A DNA stretch of 64,000 nt from Pseudomonas furukawaii. Its GTDB lineage: Bacteria > Pseudomonadota > Gammaproteobacteria > Pseudomonadales > Pseudomonadaceae. Shown here piece after piece: positions 16,414 through 24,422 of this stretch; positions within the stretch are counted from its first letter, which is position 1, and the number at the start of each line of letters is the position of its first letter. Under the pieces are notes generated by a model. The model worked only from the letters and a program-made list of their open reading frames with translations. It ran no database searches and was not told the origin of the DNA. The stretch is taken from contig NZ_AP014862.1 of assembly GCF_002355475.1 (NCBI RefSeq), forward strand, positions 1,612,001 to 1,676,000. Direction: 5' to 3'. The position numbers and the translations under genes were made by a program.

Positions 16414-16931
16414 GGGGTTGGCTCCAGGCGGCTGAGGCTTTCCACGCAGATCGCCATGATGAGTTTCAGTTCCTTCTGCACCGTACTGGGCGAGACCTTC
16501 AGCCGCTCGGCGATTTCGCCGTGGCCGAGGCCGTGAAGGCGGCTGAGGATGAACATGCGCTGCTGGCGGTCCGTCAGGCGCGACAGGGTGGTGCCCAGGC
16601 GCTCCAGCAGTTGCCCGGCGTAGAGGCCGTCCTCGGTGGATGAGGCGGCGTCCGGGATGGCCTCGATCACCGCTCCGGGCAGGTCCTCCACCAGGGTGCG
16701 GGACTTCATGCGCATGTGCCGCAGGTGGTCCAGGGCGAGGTTGCGCCCGGTCTGGAAGAGAAAGGGTTCGAGGTGGTCGACGCGCCGCTCCCGCAAGGTG
16801 GTGGCGACCCGCAGGTAGGTTTCCTGGACCAGGTCTTCCGCCACGCTGGGGTTTTTCACCATGCGGATGAGGGTGCGCAGCAGCGGGGTTCGTTGGGCGA
16901 TGAATACGGCGTCGAGCTTGGAGGTGGTCAC
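16410..16931 (-). CDS. ECF sigma factor, FecI type
   Basis: 173 residues. Sigma-70 region 2 (about 12-75) has AEDLVQETYLRV and GRNLALDHLRHMRM; region 4 (about 115-165) has LSRLTDRQQRMFILSRLHGLGHGEIAERL with the HTH VSPSTVQKELKLIM. It directs RNA polymerase to the haem receptor promoter when released by the anti-sigma. It is the first gene of the locus and is preceded by a Fur-like box, the usual arrangement for iron-starvation sigma factors. Confidence 0.92.
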   Translation of the reverse strand: MTTSKLDAVFIAQRTPLLRTLIRMVKNPSVAEDLVQETYLRVATTLRERRVDHLEPFLFQTGRNLALDHLRHMRMKSRTLVEDLPGAVIEAIPDAASSTEDGLYAGQLLERLGTTLSRLTDRQQRMFILSRLHGLGHGEIAERLKVSPSTVQKELKLIMAICVESLSRLEPTP

Positions 16932-16958
16932 GGGTGCGTCCAGGATTGAACTGGTCGC

Positions 16959-16977
16959 GAATGATAATGACTTTTAT
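16959..16977 (-). promoter_or_regulatory. Fur-box-like operator upstream of the ECF sigma factor
   Basis: GAATGATAATGACTTTTAT lies 27 bp upstream of the sigma start. It matches the GATAAT hexamer pattern of Fur sites (AATGATAATG). The reading strand of the gene is minus. Confidence 0.7.
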
Positions 16978-17042
16978 TTGCACCAAGCAATGGCGATTTG
17001 CCCTGCACGGTCGGCGGGGCGAGGGGCAAATCCCTGAAGCGA

Positions 17043-17068
17043 AAAAACCCGGCAAGAACCGGGTTTTT
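17043..17068 (-). terminator. Intrinsic terminator of hpd, probably bidirectional
   Basis: Stem AAAAACCCGG/CCGGGTTTTT around CAAGAA, 16 bp after the hpd stop (17084, minus). On the minus strand the stem is followed by a T-run; A/T tracts on both sides would allow use in both directions. Confidence 0.85.
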
Positions 17069-17083
17069 CGCAGGCGATGTCGC

Positions 17084-18160
17084 TTACTCCGTGGTCAGGA
17101 CGCCACGGCGGATCTGGTCGCGCTCGATGGACTCGAACAGGGCCTTGAAGTTGCCCTCGCCGAATCCGTCGTCGCCCTTGCGCTGGATGAACTCGAAGAA
17201 CACCGGGCCCATCAGGGTTTCCGAGAAGATCTGCAGCAGCAGGCGCCGGTTGCCGCCGTCGGTGGTGCCGTCCAGCAGGATGCCACGGGCCTGCAGTTCG
17301 CCTTCCGGCTCGCCGTGGTCGGGCAGGCGGCTCTGGAGCATCTCGTAGTAGGTGGCTGGCGGCGCGGTCATGAAGCGCATGCCGAGGGCCTTGAGCTCGT
17401 CCCAGGTCTTGACCAGGTCGTCGGTGAAGAAGGCCACGTGCTGGATGCCTTCGCCGTTGAACTGCATCAGGAACTCTTCGATCTGGCCCGAACCCTTGGA
17501 GGACTCCTCGTTCAGCGGGATGCGGATCTTGCCATCCGGCGCGGTCATGGCCTTGGAGGTCAGGCCGGTGTACTCGCCCTTGATGTCGAAGTAGCGGATC
17601 TCGCGGAAGTTGAACAGCTTCTCGTAGAAGTCGGCCCAGTAGGCCATGCGACCGCGATAGACGTTGTGGGTCAGGTGGTCGATCAGCTTCAGGCCCGCGC
17701 CTTTGGGGTGGCGGTCGACGCCTTCGATGAACTCGAAGTCGATGTCGTAGATCGAGGAGCCCTCGCCGAAGCGGTCGATCAGGTAGAGCGGCGCGCCGCC
17801 GATGCCCTTGATGGCCGGCAGGCGCAGTTCCATCGGTCCGGTGGGGATGTCGATGGGCTGGGCACCCAGTTCCAGGGCGCGGGCGTAGGCCTGGTGGGCG
17901 TTCTTCACGCGGAAGGCCATGCCGCAGACGGAGGGGCCGTGCTCGGCGGCGAAGTAGGCGGCCAGGCTCTTCGGCTCGTTGTTGAGGATCAGGTTGATCT
18001 CGCCCTGGCGATACAGGTGCACGTCCTTGGAGCGGTGGGTGGCGACCTTGGTGAAGCCCATCATGGCGAAGATGGGTTCCAGGGTGTTGGGGGTGGGGGA
18101 CGCGAACTCGATGAATTCAAAGCCCATCAGGCCCATGGGGTTTTCGAAGATGTCAGCCAT
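17084..18160 (-). CDS. hpd: 4-hydroxyphenylpyruvate dioxygenase
   Basis: 358 residues from ATG 18160 ([20 protein letters not shown]). Two vicinal-oxygen-chelate domains; the iron ligands are His in [12 protein letters not shown], His in [11 protein letters not shown] and Glu in [12 protein letters not shown]. The C-terminal helix [18 protein letters not shown] gates the active site. It converts 4-hydroxyphenylpyruvate to homogentisate, the second step of tyrosine breakdown. The length equals the Pseudomonas enzyme. maiA, acting two steps later, lies 140 bp upstream on the same strand; hmgA and fahA are not in the window. Confidence 0.97.
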   Translation of the reverse strand: MADIFENPMGLMGFEFIEFASPTPNTLEPIFAMMGFTKVATHRSKDVHLYRQGEINLILNNEPKSLAAYFAAEHGPSVCGMAFRVKNAHQAYARALELGAQPIDIPTGPMELRLPAIKGIGGAPLYLIDRFGEGSSIYDIDFEFIEGVDRHPKGAGLKLIDHLTHNVYRGRMAYWADFYEKLFNFREIRYFDIKGEYTGLTSKAMTAPDGKIRIPLNEESSKGSGQIEEFLMQFNGEGIQHVAFFTDDLVKTWDELKALGMRFMTAPPATYYEMLQSRLPDHGEPEGELQARGILLDGTTDGGNRRLLLQIFSETLMGPVFFEFIQRKGDDGFGEGNFKALFESIERDQIRRGVLTTE

Positions 18161-18302
18161 TGTCAGGCACCTCAAGCGATTGATTGGAAGTATGGGTCAA
18201 TGCGAGGTGGCGGGTGGTGGCGCGCAGGAAATCCCCCGCACGCTGCGGGCGAGATGGTCGCCGATGGTGACTTTGAATCCGAGGCTTTTCATGGGCGTGG
18301 CC

Positions 18303-18935
18303 TCAGGCCGGCTTGTCGGCTTGCTGGTCGGGGTGCGCCTGGACGAAGGCCGGATGCGCAAGGGCAAGGGCTTCGACCCGGGCGATCTTCGGATAGTGTG
18401 ACAGGTCCAGTTCGAAACGGCGGGCCGCATAGACCTGCGGTAGCAGGTAGACGTCGGCCAGGCCGGGCTCGCCGAAGCAGAAGCCGTCGTCGCCGATCAG
18501 CGCCTCGATGGCGTTGAAGCCCTCGGCGATCCAGTGACGGATCCAGGCCATCACCTCGGCTTCATCGACCTTCAGGCCACGCAGGCGATTGAGCACGGCG
18601 ACGTTGTGCAATGGGTGGATATCGCAGCCGATGACGGCCGCCACCGCACGCTGGCGGGCGCGGGCCAGGAGGTCGGCGGGCAGCAGGGCGGGGCTGGGAT
18701 AGCGCTCTTCCAGGTATTCGAGGATGGCGGGGGACTGGATCAGCAGGGCGCCGTCGTCGGTGCGCAGGCTGGGCACGCGGCCCTGGGGATTGATCGCCCT
18801 GTACTCGGGCCTGTGCTGCTGTCCACCGTCCTGGATCAGGTTCACCGGGATGTGCCGGGCTTCCAGTCCCTTCAGGGCCAGCGCGATGCGCACCCGGTAG
18901 GAAGACGTGGAACGGTAGTAGGTGTAGAGGTCCAT
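18303..18935 (-). CDS. maiA: Maleylacetoacetate isomerase (zeta-class glutathione transferase)
   Basis: 210 residues from ATG 18935; a GTG at 18944 is an alternative. The N-terminal thioredoxin-like domain has the zeta-class motif YYRSTSSYRVRIALALKG (SSxxSxRVRIAL-type), the NPQGRVPSL cis-Pro loop and LIQSPAILEYLEE. The helical C-terminal domain has the CDIHPLHNVAVLNRL segment and CFGEPGLADVYLLPQV. It isomerises maleylacetoacetate to fumarylacetoacetate using glutathione, downstream of hpd in tyrosine catabolism. The 142-bp gap to hpd shows no gene. Confidence 0.95.
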   Translation of the reverse strand: MDLYTYYRSTSSYRVRIALALKGLEARHIPVNLIQDGGQQHRPEYRAINPQGRVPSLRTDDGALLIQSPAILEYLEERYPSPALLPADLLARARQRAVAAVIGCDIHPLHNVAVLNRLRGLKVDEAEVMAWIRHWIAEGFNAIEALIGDDGFCFGEPGLADVYLLPQVYAARRFELDLSHYPKIARVEALALAHPAFVQAHPDQQADKPA

Positions 18936-19070
18936 GGCACTCACTCGGCGGCAGGCGTTCCGGAGCGTCCGGGGCCGGCATTATTATTTTCGTAATCAAT
19001 TTACACTTTGCGTAATTTGCGGGCTGGGGGCGAGGCTGTCAAGGGAATGCGTGCTTGGGCGGCGGGTGAA

Positions 19071-19099
19071 AAAAGAAGCCCCCGCATCGAGCGGGGGCT
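19071..19099 (-). terminator. Intrinsic terminator of the sulfatase gene
   Basis: Stem AGCCCCCGC/GCGGGGGCT with loop ATCGA (19077-19099). On the minus strand it is followed by CTTCTTTTTTC. It lies just after the stop at 19107. Confidence 0.88.
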
Positions 19100-19106
19100 G
19101 GGTCCA

Positions 19107-21191
19107 TCACTGGTTCTGCCTGGCGTCCTTAACGCCGGCGGTGTTGTTGAGCAGGCTGCCGGTGGCGGTCTGGAGGAAGGCCTCCAGGTACCGTTCGAGG
19201 CGCGGGTCGTTGTCTCCGGGGACGCGCTCCACACTGGCGTCGGCGCCCAGTTGGTAACGGTACAGGCGCGCCGGGAAGTCCTTGGGTTGCACCAGTACGC
19301 GGTCGTTGCTGACGATGGCCACGGTCTGGTCGCTGCCGGAGGGCTTGATCACGCCGATGCCCGGGTCGTCGGCCGGCAGGTTGAGGAGGTCGCGGCCCCA
19401 GCACTGGTGGCGGGTCTCGCCCCCCAGGCGACCCATGATGGTGGGCACCACATCGATCTGGGTGCCGACGCTGTGGTTCAGGCGGCCGAACTTTTCCTGC
19501 ACGCCGGGACCGATCAGCAGCAGCGGCACGTTGAAGCGGAACAGGTCCATTTCGGTCAACTGCTTGTCGCTGCCGAAGCCATGGTCCCCCACCACCACGA
19601 ACAGGGTGTCCTTGAACCAGGGCTCCTTGCGCACCTTCTCGAAGAACTGGCCCAGGGCCCAGTCGGCGTAGCGCATGGCGGTCAGGTGTTCGTTATGGAC
19701 GCCGTGGGCGGTGACGGGCTCCACCGGCAGGTCCTTCGGCAGGGCGTAGGGCGTGTGGTTTGAGAGCGTCTGCAGCAGCGCGTAGAAGGGCTTGTCGGTG
19801 GGCATCTTCGCCAGTTCGGCGGCGCCCCGGTCGAACATGTCCTGGTCGGATACGCCCCAGGTCGGATCCATGAACACCGGGTCGACGAAGTCCTCGCGGC
19901 CAATGAACCGGGTCATGCCCTGGTTGCTGAAGAAGCCGGACTGGTTGTCCCACTGGAAATTGCCGTTGTAGACGTACAGGTCGTTGAAGCCACGGGCGCT
20001 GAGCAACTGCGGCAGGCCCGAGAACTGGTGGGCACCTTCCGGGGTGCGCATCAGGTACTCGAAGCCGGGCAGGTTGGGGAAGCACGCCATGGTGGCGAAC
20101 ATGCCCTGGTGCGTGTGGGTGCCGTTGGAGAAGAAGCGGTCGAAGAGCAGCCCTTCCCTGGCCAGACGGTCGAAGTGCGGGGTGATGCCGGCTTCGCTGC
20201 CGAGGGCGCCGACCCAGCGACCGGCGAAGCTTTCCATGAGGATCACCACCACATTGCGGATCGGCAGGGTGCCTTCGGTCGGCGGGGTGAAGTCGCGGCG
20301 GATGGCGGCGGTGTCGGTGTCCACCAACCGGTCATGGGGCGTCAGCAGCATCTCGCGCACGCTGGCCAGCGCCTGGTCTTCCGGCAGGGTGGCCTTCCAG
20401 GCGTTGTCGCGGTGGGAGGAGAAGCTGTTCTTGGCGGCGTCCACCAGGGTCAGCGTGCCGTTCAGGCCCAACTGGTTGGCGAACATGGACTCGGTGGTGA
20501 AGGCGTCGCCCCAGCGCAGCGGCGGTCCCTGGCGCAGATGGCCACGGGCGGCCACCACGGCCACCATCAGGCAGACCACGAAGAGGGCGAGGCGTCCGAA
20601 CCAATGGGCGTGATGCCGGGGCTTGGCCGCGGCGCTGGCCCGGAGGCGCGGGCGGCTGGCCAGGTCGATGGCGCGGAACAGCTGGTAGAGCAGGGCGGTG
20701 GCCAGGGCCCAGGCGACCAGGTAGCGGCCGACGGGGAAGCCGTTCCAGATCATGCTGGCGACGGTGCCCAGGTCCTCCTGCAGGTACTGGAACACCAGGC
20801 TGTTCAGGCGCTGGTGGAATTCGCGGTAGAAGTCCAGTTCGCTGATGCCGAGGAACAGCGTCAGGCTGGCGGCGAAGGTCAGCCAGAGGCGGTGCAGGCC
20901 GCGCGCGGCCATGGCGCGTGCGCTGAGCAGCGACAGCAGCAGCGGGATGCAGACGAACACCACCACGCGCAGGTCGAAACGCACGCCGTTGGCGAAGGAT
21001 TCGACGAAGACCGAGGCCGGGGCGTCGCCGATCTGGTCGCTGTTGTAGACCAGCAGGGCGACGCGCAACAGGCTGTACATCACCAGCAGCGCCACGGCGC
21101 TTGCCAGGGTGAAGGCCAGGTGGCTCCGGGTGGTGGGCTTGTCCAGGTTGAAGTGGGCGTGGCCGGTGGTCAGGGGTTCCTTGGCGGTCAT
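19107..21191 (-). CDS. Membrane-anchored sulfatase, LtaS-like phosphoglycerol transferase family
   Basis: About 694 residues from ATG 21191; ATG 21203 adds four residues and neither start has a strong Shine-Dalgarno. Five N-terminal TM segments (first three about 25-145) precede a periplasmic sulfatase domain. Metal and nucleophile motifs: VVVILMESFAGRW, the Thr nucleophile region FFSNGTHTHQGMFATMACF, PFYALLQTLSNHTPY and VVVGDHGFGS. Gram-positive LtaS polymerises lipoteichoic acid; in Gram-negative bacteria relatives (OpgB/MdoB, EptA-like, PA1689-type) move phosphoglycerol or phosphoethanolamine to glycans or lipids. The substrate here cannot be told. Confidence 0.85.
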   Translation of the reverse strand: MTAKEPLTTGHAHFNLDKPTTRSHLAFTLASAVALLVMYSLLRVALLVYNSDQIGDAPASVFVESFANGVRFDLRVVVFVCIPLLLSLLSARAMAARGLHRLWLTFAASLTLFLGISELDFYREFHQRLNSLVFQYLQEDLGTVASMIWNGFPVGRYLVAWALATALLYQLFRAIDLASRPRLRASAAAKPRHHAHWFGRLALFVVCLMVAVVAARGHLRQGPPLRWGDAFTTESMFANQLGLNGTLTLVDAAKNSFSSHRDNAWKATLPEDQALASVREMLLTPHDRLVDTDTAAIRRDFTPPTEGTLPIRNVVVILMESFAGRWVGALGSEAGITPHFDRLAREGLLFDRFFSNGTHTHQGMFATMACFPNLPGFEYLMRTPEGAHQFSGLPQLLSARGFNDLYVYNGNFQWDNQSGFFSNQGMTRFIGREDFVDPVFMDPTWGVSDQDMFDRGAAELAKMPTDKPFYALLQTLSNHTPYALPKDLPVEPVTAHGVHNEHLTAMRYADWALGQFFEKVRKEPWFKDTLFVVVGDHGFGSDKQLTEMDLFRFNVPLLLIGPGVQEKFGRLNHSVGTQIDVVPTIMGRLGGETRHQCWGRDLLNLPADDPGIGVIKPSGSDQTVAIVSNDRVLVQPKDFPARLYRYQLGADASVERVPGDNDPRLERYLEAFLQTATGSLLNNTAGVKDARQNQ

Positions 21192-21417
21192 CGGGTCGGG
21201 CATCCAGAGAAGCGGGTGAAAGGGCGATGGCCGGTTGGACCTCGCCGAGGCCATGAAGACCCCGGTGATGGCGTCATGGTTCCTGGCCGGATCGCCAAAG
21301 CGGACGGACTGTGCCAGAGCAAATGTGAAGAAAACGTCGTATTCCGGGGCGGGCAGCGTCGAAGCTGTGTCGGACTGTTACCGTGACATAAGTAGGAATG
21401 TTCCCGTAGCCACGGTT

Positions 21418-22332
21418 TCAGCCCAGCCTGCGCTCGCGGATGGCGGCGGCTTCCCGGGTCACCAGGTCGATGAAGGCGTGGGCCAGGGGAGAGCGCTCGT
21501 CCCGCCGTCGTACCAGCCACACGGCCGTGGTGGCGCCGGGATCCAGCAAGGTGCGGTAGACCACCCCGTCCACCCGCGTGCGCCGGAACGAGGCGGGCAG
21601 CACCGAGACGCCCAGGCCGGCCGACACCAGGCCGATGATGGTCATGGCCTCGCTGGCTTCCTGGGCGATTCGCGGGGTGAAGCCGGCTTCCCGGGCCAGC
21701 GCCTGGAGCTGGTCGTAGAGGCCGGTGCCGAAGCTCCGGGGGAAGAATACGAAGGGTTCGTCGGCCAGCGCGCCTACGGAGAGGCCCTCTTCGCTGCCGG
21801 CGGCCAGGGGATGGTCGGCCCGCAGCACCGCCACCAGGGGTTCGTTGAACAGCTCCACGGCCACCAGGTTGTCGGGCAGCGCCATGGGACGGATCACGCC
21901 CACTTGCACGGTTTCTTCCTGCAGGGCCTTCGCCGTCTCGGCGCTGCTGCCTTCGGTGAGCTCCAGGTGGACGTCCGGGTAGCGCTGGCGAAACGCATGG
22001 ATGCTGCGGGGAATGGTGGAGGTGAAGGGCGCCGAGGAGGTGAACCCCACCTTGAGTTCGCCCAGTTCGCCCCGGTGCGCTCGGCGGGCCAGTTGCACCG
22101 CCTTGTCCACCTGCTGCAGCACCAGGCGGGCCTCGTCGAGGAAGCGGCGACCGGCTTCGGTCAGCTCCACCCGGCGGTTGGTGCGCTCCAGCAGGCGGGC
22201 GCCGATTTCCTCTTCCAGGGCCTGGATCTGCTGGCTCAGGGGCGGCTGGGATATGCCCAGTTGTTCGGCGGCGCGACCGAAGTGCAGTTCTTCGGCGACG
22301 GCGATGAAGTAGCGCAGGTGCCTGAGTTCCAT
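21418..22332 (-). CDS. LysR-family transcriptional regulator beside an MFS gene
   Basis: 304 residues from ATG 22332 (MELRHLRYFIAVAEELHFG). HTH_1 at 1-60 with RAAEQLGISQPPLSQQIQALEE; the LysR substrate-binding domain (about 90-295) includes LKVGFTSSAPFTSTIPRSI and ALADEPFVFFPRSFG. It is divergent from the MFS exporter gene at 22506, the same arrangement as ynfL/ynfM in E. coli, so it probably controls that transporter and itself. The ligand is unknown. Confidence 0.93.
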   Translation of the reverse strand: MELRHLRYFIAVAEELHFGRAAEQLGISQPPLSQQIQALEEEIGARLLERTNRRVELTEAGRRFLDEARLVLQQVDKAVQLARRAHRGELGELKVGFTSSAPFTSTIPRSIHAFRQRYPDVHLELTEGSSAETAKALQEETVQVGVIRPMALPDNLVAVELFNEPLVAVLRADHPLAAGSEEGLSVGALADEPFVFFPRSFGTGLYDQLQALAREAGFTPRIAQEASEAMTIIGLVSAGLGVSVLPASFRRTRVDGVVYRTLLDPGATTAVWLVRRRDERSPLAHAFIDLVTREAAAIRERRLG

Positions 22333-22505
22333 GGGGTCTCCTTTTGATATGTAAAACATATCAAATCGGTCGAACAATATATTGGAGATAATATAAACCC
22401 GCCGATATCCTGTGCCCCATAACCCCAACAACGAACACCCCAGCCCCTGATCCAGGCGGCACGGCCTCGTTGTGCCTGCTCGCCGCAAACGTCCGAAGGT
22501 GCCCC
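22333..22505. promoter_or_regulatory. Divergent promoter region between LysR and MFS genes
   Basis: 173 bp, locally AT-rich (ATGTAAAACATATC at 22350-22363 and ATATATTGGAGATAATATAA at 22376-22395) against a high-GC background. The dyad ATGT-N2-ACAT (22350-22359) and nearby T-N11-A spacings suit a LysR-type site. Promoters of both genes must lie here. Confidence 0.55.
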
Positions 22506-23828
22506 GTGAGCCAAGCCCAGGCAGTTGTGAAACCCGCAGAAGAACCGGCGCCTTGTCCGGCGGCCGAGCCCGTCGCCGAGCTGCCCGATGCCGCCGCCAA
22601 TGACCCCGAGCTTCCCACCTACATCAGGAAGGGCACGCCGCAGTTCCGTCGCACCTCCCTGGCGCTGTTCTCCGGCGGCTTCGCCACCTTCGCCCTGCTG
22701 TACTGCATCCAGCCGATGATGCCGGTGCTGTCCAGGGCCTTTGCCATCACCGCGACCCAGAGCAGCCTGGCGCTGTCGGTGTCCACCGCCATGCTCGCCC
22801 TCGGCCTGCTGATCACAGGTCCCCTGTCGGATGCCATCGGCCGCAAGCCGGTGATGGTGGTGTCGCTGATCGCCGCAGCGCTGTTCACCCTGGGCAGCGC
22901 CGTCATGCCCACCTGGGAAGGGGTGCTGGTGATGCGCGCGCTGGTGGGCCTGGCCCTGAGCGGGCTGGCCGCCGTGGCCATGACCTACCTCAGCGAGGAG
23001 ATCCATCCGCAGCACCTGGGTTTCTCCATGGGGCTCTACATCAGCGGCAACGCCATCGGCGGCATGAGCGGCCGGCTGATCAGTGGCGTGATGGTGGATT
23101 TCGTGTCCTGGCACGCCGCCCTGGCGATGCTGGGGGCCCTGGCCCTGGTGGCGGGCCTGGTGTTCTGGCGGGTGTTGCCGGAATCGAAGCATTTCCGCCC
23201 CGCGCCGTTGCGTCCCGCGACGCTGGTGGACGGCTATCGCCTGCACTTCCGCGATGCCGGCCTGCCCTGGCTGTTCCTGACCGGTTTCCTGTTGATGGGC
23301 GCCTTCGTCACCCTGTTCAACTACATCGGCTATCGCCTGCTGGCCGAGCCCTATCACATGAGCCAGGCGCTGGTGGGCATGCTCTCGGTGGTCTACCTGT
23401 CGGGCATCTACAGCTCGGCCTGGGTGGGTTCGCTGGCGGACAGGCTGGGGCGGCGCAAGGTGCTCTGGGCGTCCATCCTGGTGATGCTGGGCGGCCTGCT
23501 GCTGACCCTGTTCAACCCGCTGGGCGTCATCCTCGTCGGCATGGTGGTCTTCACCTTCGGCTTCTTCGGCGCCCACTCGGTGGCCAGCAGCTGGATCGGC
23601 CGCCGCGCCCAGCGGGCCAAGGGACAGGCGTCGTCCCTGTACCTGTTCAGCTACTACGCCGGCTCCAGCCTGGCCGGCACCCTGGGTGGCCTGTTCTGGC
23701 ACCTCTACGGCTGGGAAGGCATCGGCCTGTTCATCGGTGGCCTGCTGGTGCTTTCGGTGGCGGTGGCGCTGCACCTGGCGCGCCTGCCGGTCCTGCCGGG
23801 CAACGCCATCAGCCAACCCGCCCACTGA
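22506..23828 (+). CDS. MFS exporter, YnfM/Bcr-like family
   Basis: 440 residues from the GTG at 22506, chosen because GAAGG lies 8 bp upstream; no ATG fits. About 45 N-terminal residues are Pro/Ala rich and cytoplasmic, followed by 12 predicted TM segments. The MFS loop 2-3 motif is GPLSDAIGRKPVMV and the loop 8-9 counterpart is GSLADRLGRRKVLW. YnfM-type transporters are proton-driven exporters (arabinose and drug efflux have been proposed). Control by the divergent LysR gene is likely. An 11-bp stem hairpin follows the stop. Confidence 0.9.
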   Translation: MSQAQAVVKPAEEPAPCPAAEPVAELPDAAANDPELPTYIRKGTPQFRRTSLALFSGGFATFALLYCIQPMMPVLSRAFAITATQSSLALSVSTAMLALGLLITGPLSDAIGRKPVMVVSLIAAALFTLGSAVMPTWEGVLVMRALVGLALSGLAAVAMTYLSEEIHPQHLGFSMGLYISGNAIGGMSGRLISGVMVDFVSWHAALAMLGALALVAGLVFWRVLPESKHFRPAPLRPATLVDGYRLHFRDAGLPWLFLTGFLLMGAFVTLFNYIGYRLLAEPYHMSQALVGMLSVVYLSGIYSSAWVGSLADRLGRRKVLWASILVMLGGLLLTLFNPLGVILVGMVVFTFGFFGAHSVASSWIGRRAQRAKGQASSLYLFSYYAGSSLAGTLGGLFWHLYGWEGIGLFIGGLLVLSVAVALHLARLPVLPGNAISQPAH

Positions 23829-23836
23829 CCCGCTCC

Positions 23837-23861
23837 GCACCTCCGGCACCGCCGGAGGTGC
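23837..23861 (+). terminator. Strong hairpin after the MFS gene
   Basis: Perfect 11-bp stem GCACCTCCGGC/GCCGGAGGTGC with a 3-nt loop, 9 bp after the stop. No T-run follows, so it may stabilise the mRNA end or act with Rho rather than terminate alone. Confidence 0.55.
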
Positions 23862-23995
23862 GACATCCTGTCCGCGCCTGTCCTGTGCCGGGCGTCCTCC
23901 CGGGCTGGCAGAATGGTGCCCCACCCACCGGCAGAGTGGGACTCCCGCCTTCCATGCGTGCGCAACCCGCTCCTATCCAGACTGGGAAGTACAGC

Positions 23996-24316
23996 ATGAG
24001 CATCACATCCGCCGACATCTGCAACGCCGCCGACGCCCTGCTGGGTTTCGTCGGTTTCAACCGCAAGCTGGGCAAGTACATCGTGCGCTTCAGCGAGGAC
24101 GCCTTCGGCATGGACGTGCCGGATGACAGCATCACGCCCGCCAGCGAATTCGTCTGGGTGGCCAGGGATGACCAGGTGATGACCCTGAGCCGCGAGTGCC
24201 TGCAGATACTCAGGGACCAGAACGTCAACGACCGCCTCAACCTGGGCGAGACACTGCAGCTCTACCTGCGCCGCACGGACCTGCCGGAGATCCAGGCCCA
24301 GCGCCGGCGCCTCTGA
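23996..24316 (+). CDS. DUF2025 family protein
   Basis: 106 residues from ATG 23996 (MSITSADICNAADALLGFVG). This small soluble protein matches the DUF2025 family, found almost only in Pseudomonas. No catalytic or export motif is seen. It stands alone between a hairpin and a diguanylate cyclase gene 106 bp downstream. Function unknown. Confidence 0.8.
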   Translation: MSITSADICNAADALLGFVGFNRKLGKYIVRFSEDAFGMDVPDDSITPASEFVWVARDDQVMTLSRECLQILRDQNVNDRLNLGETLQLYLRRTDLPEIQAQRRRL

Positions 24317-24422
24317 GTGGGCCAGGGCCGGATTGTCGAGTGCGTCCATCATCGGCATCCGGCCCCATGCTAGATTGACCGGCATCGCCCGATGCCGGCC
24401 CGTCTCAGCCCAGGACCCATGG

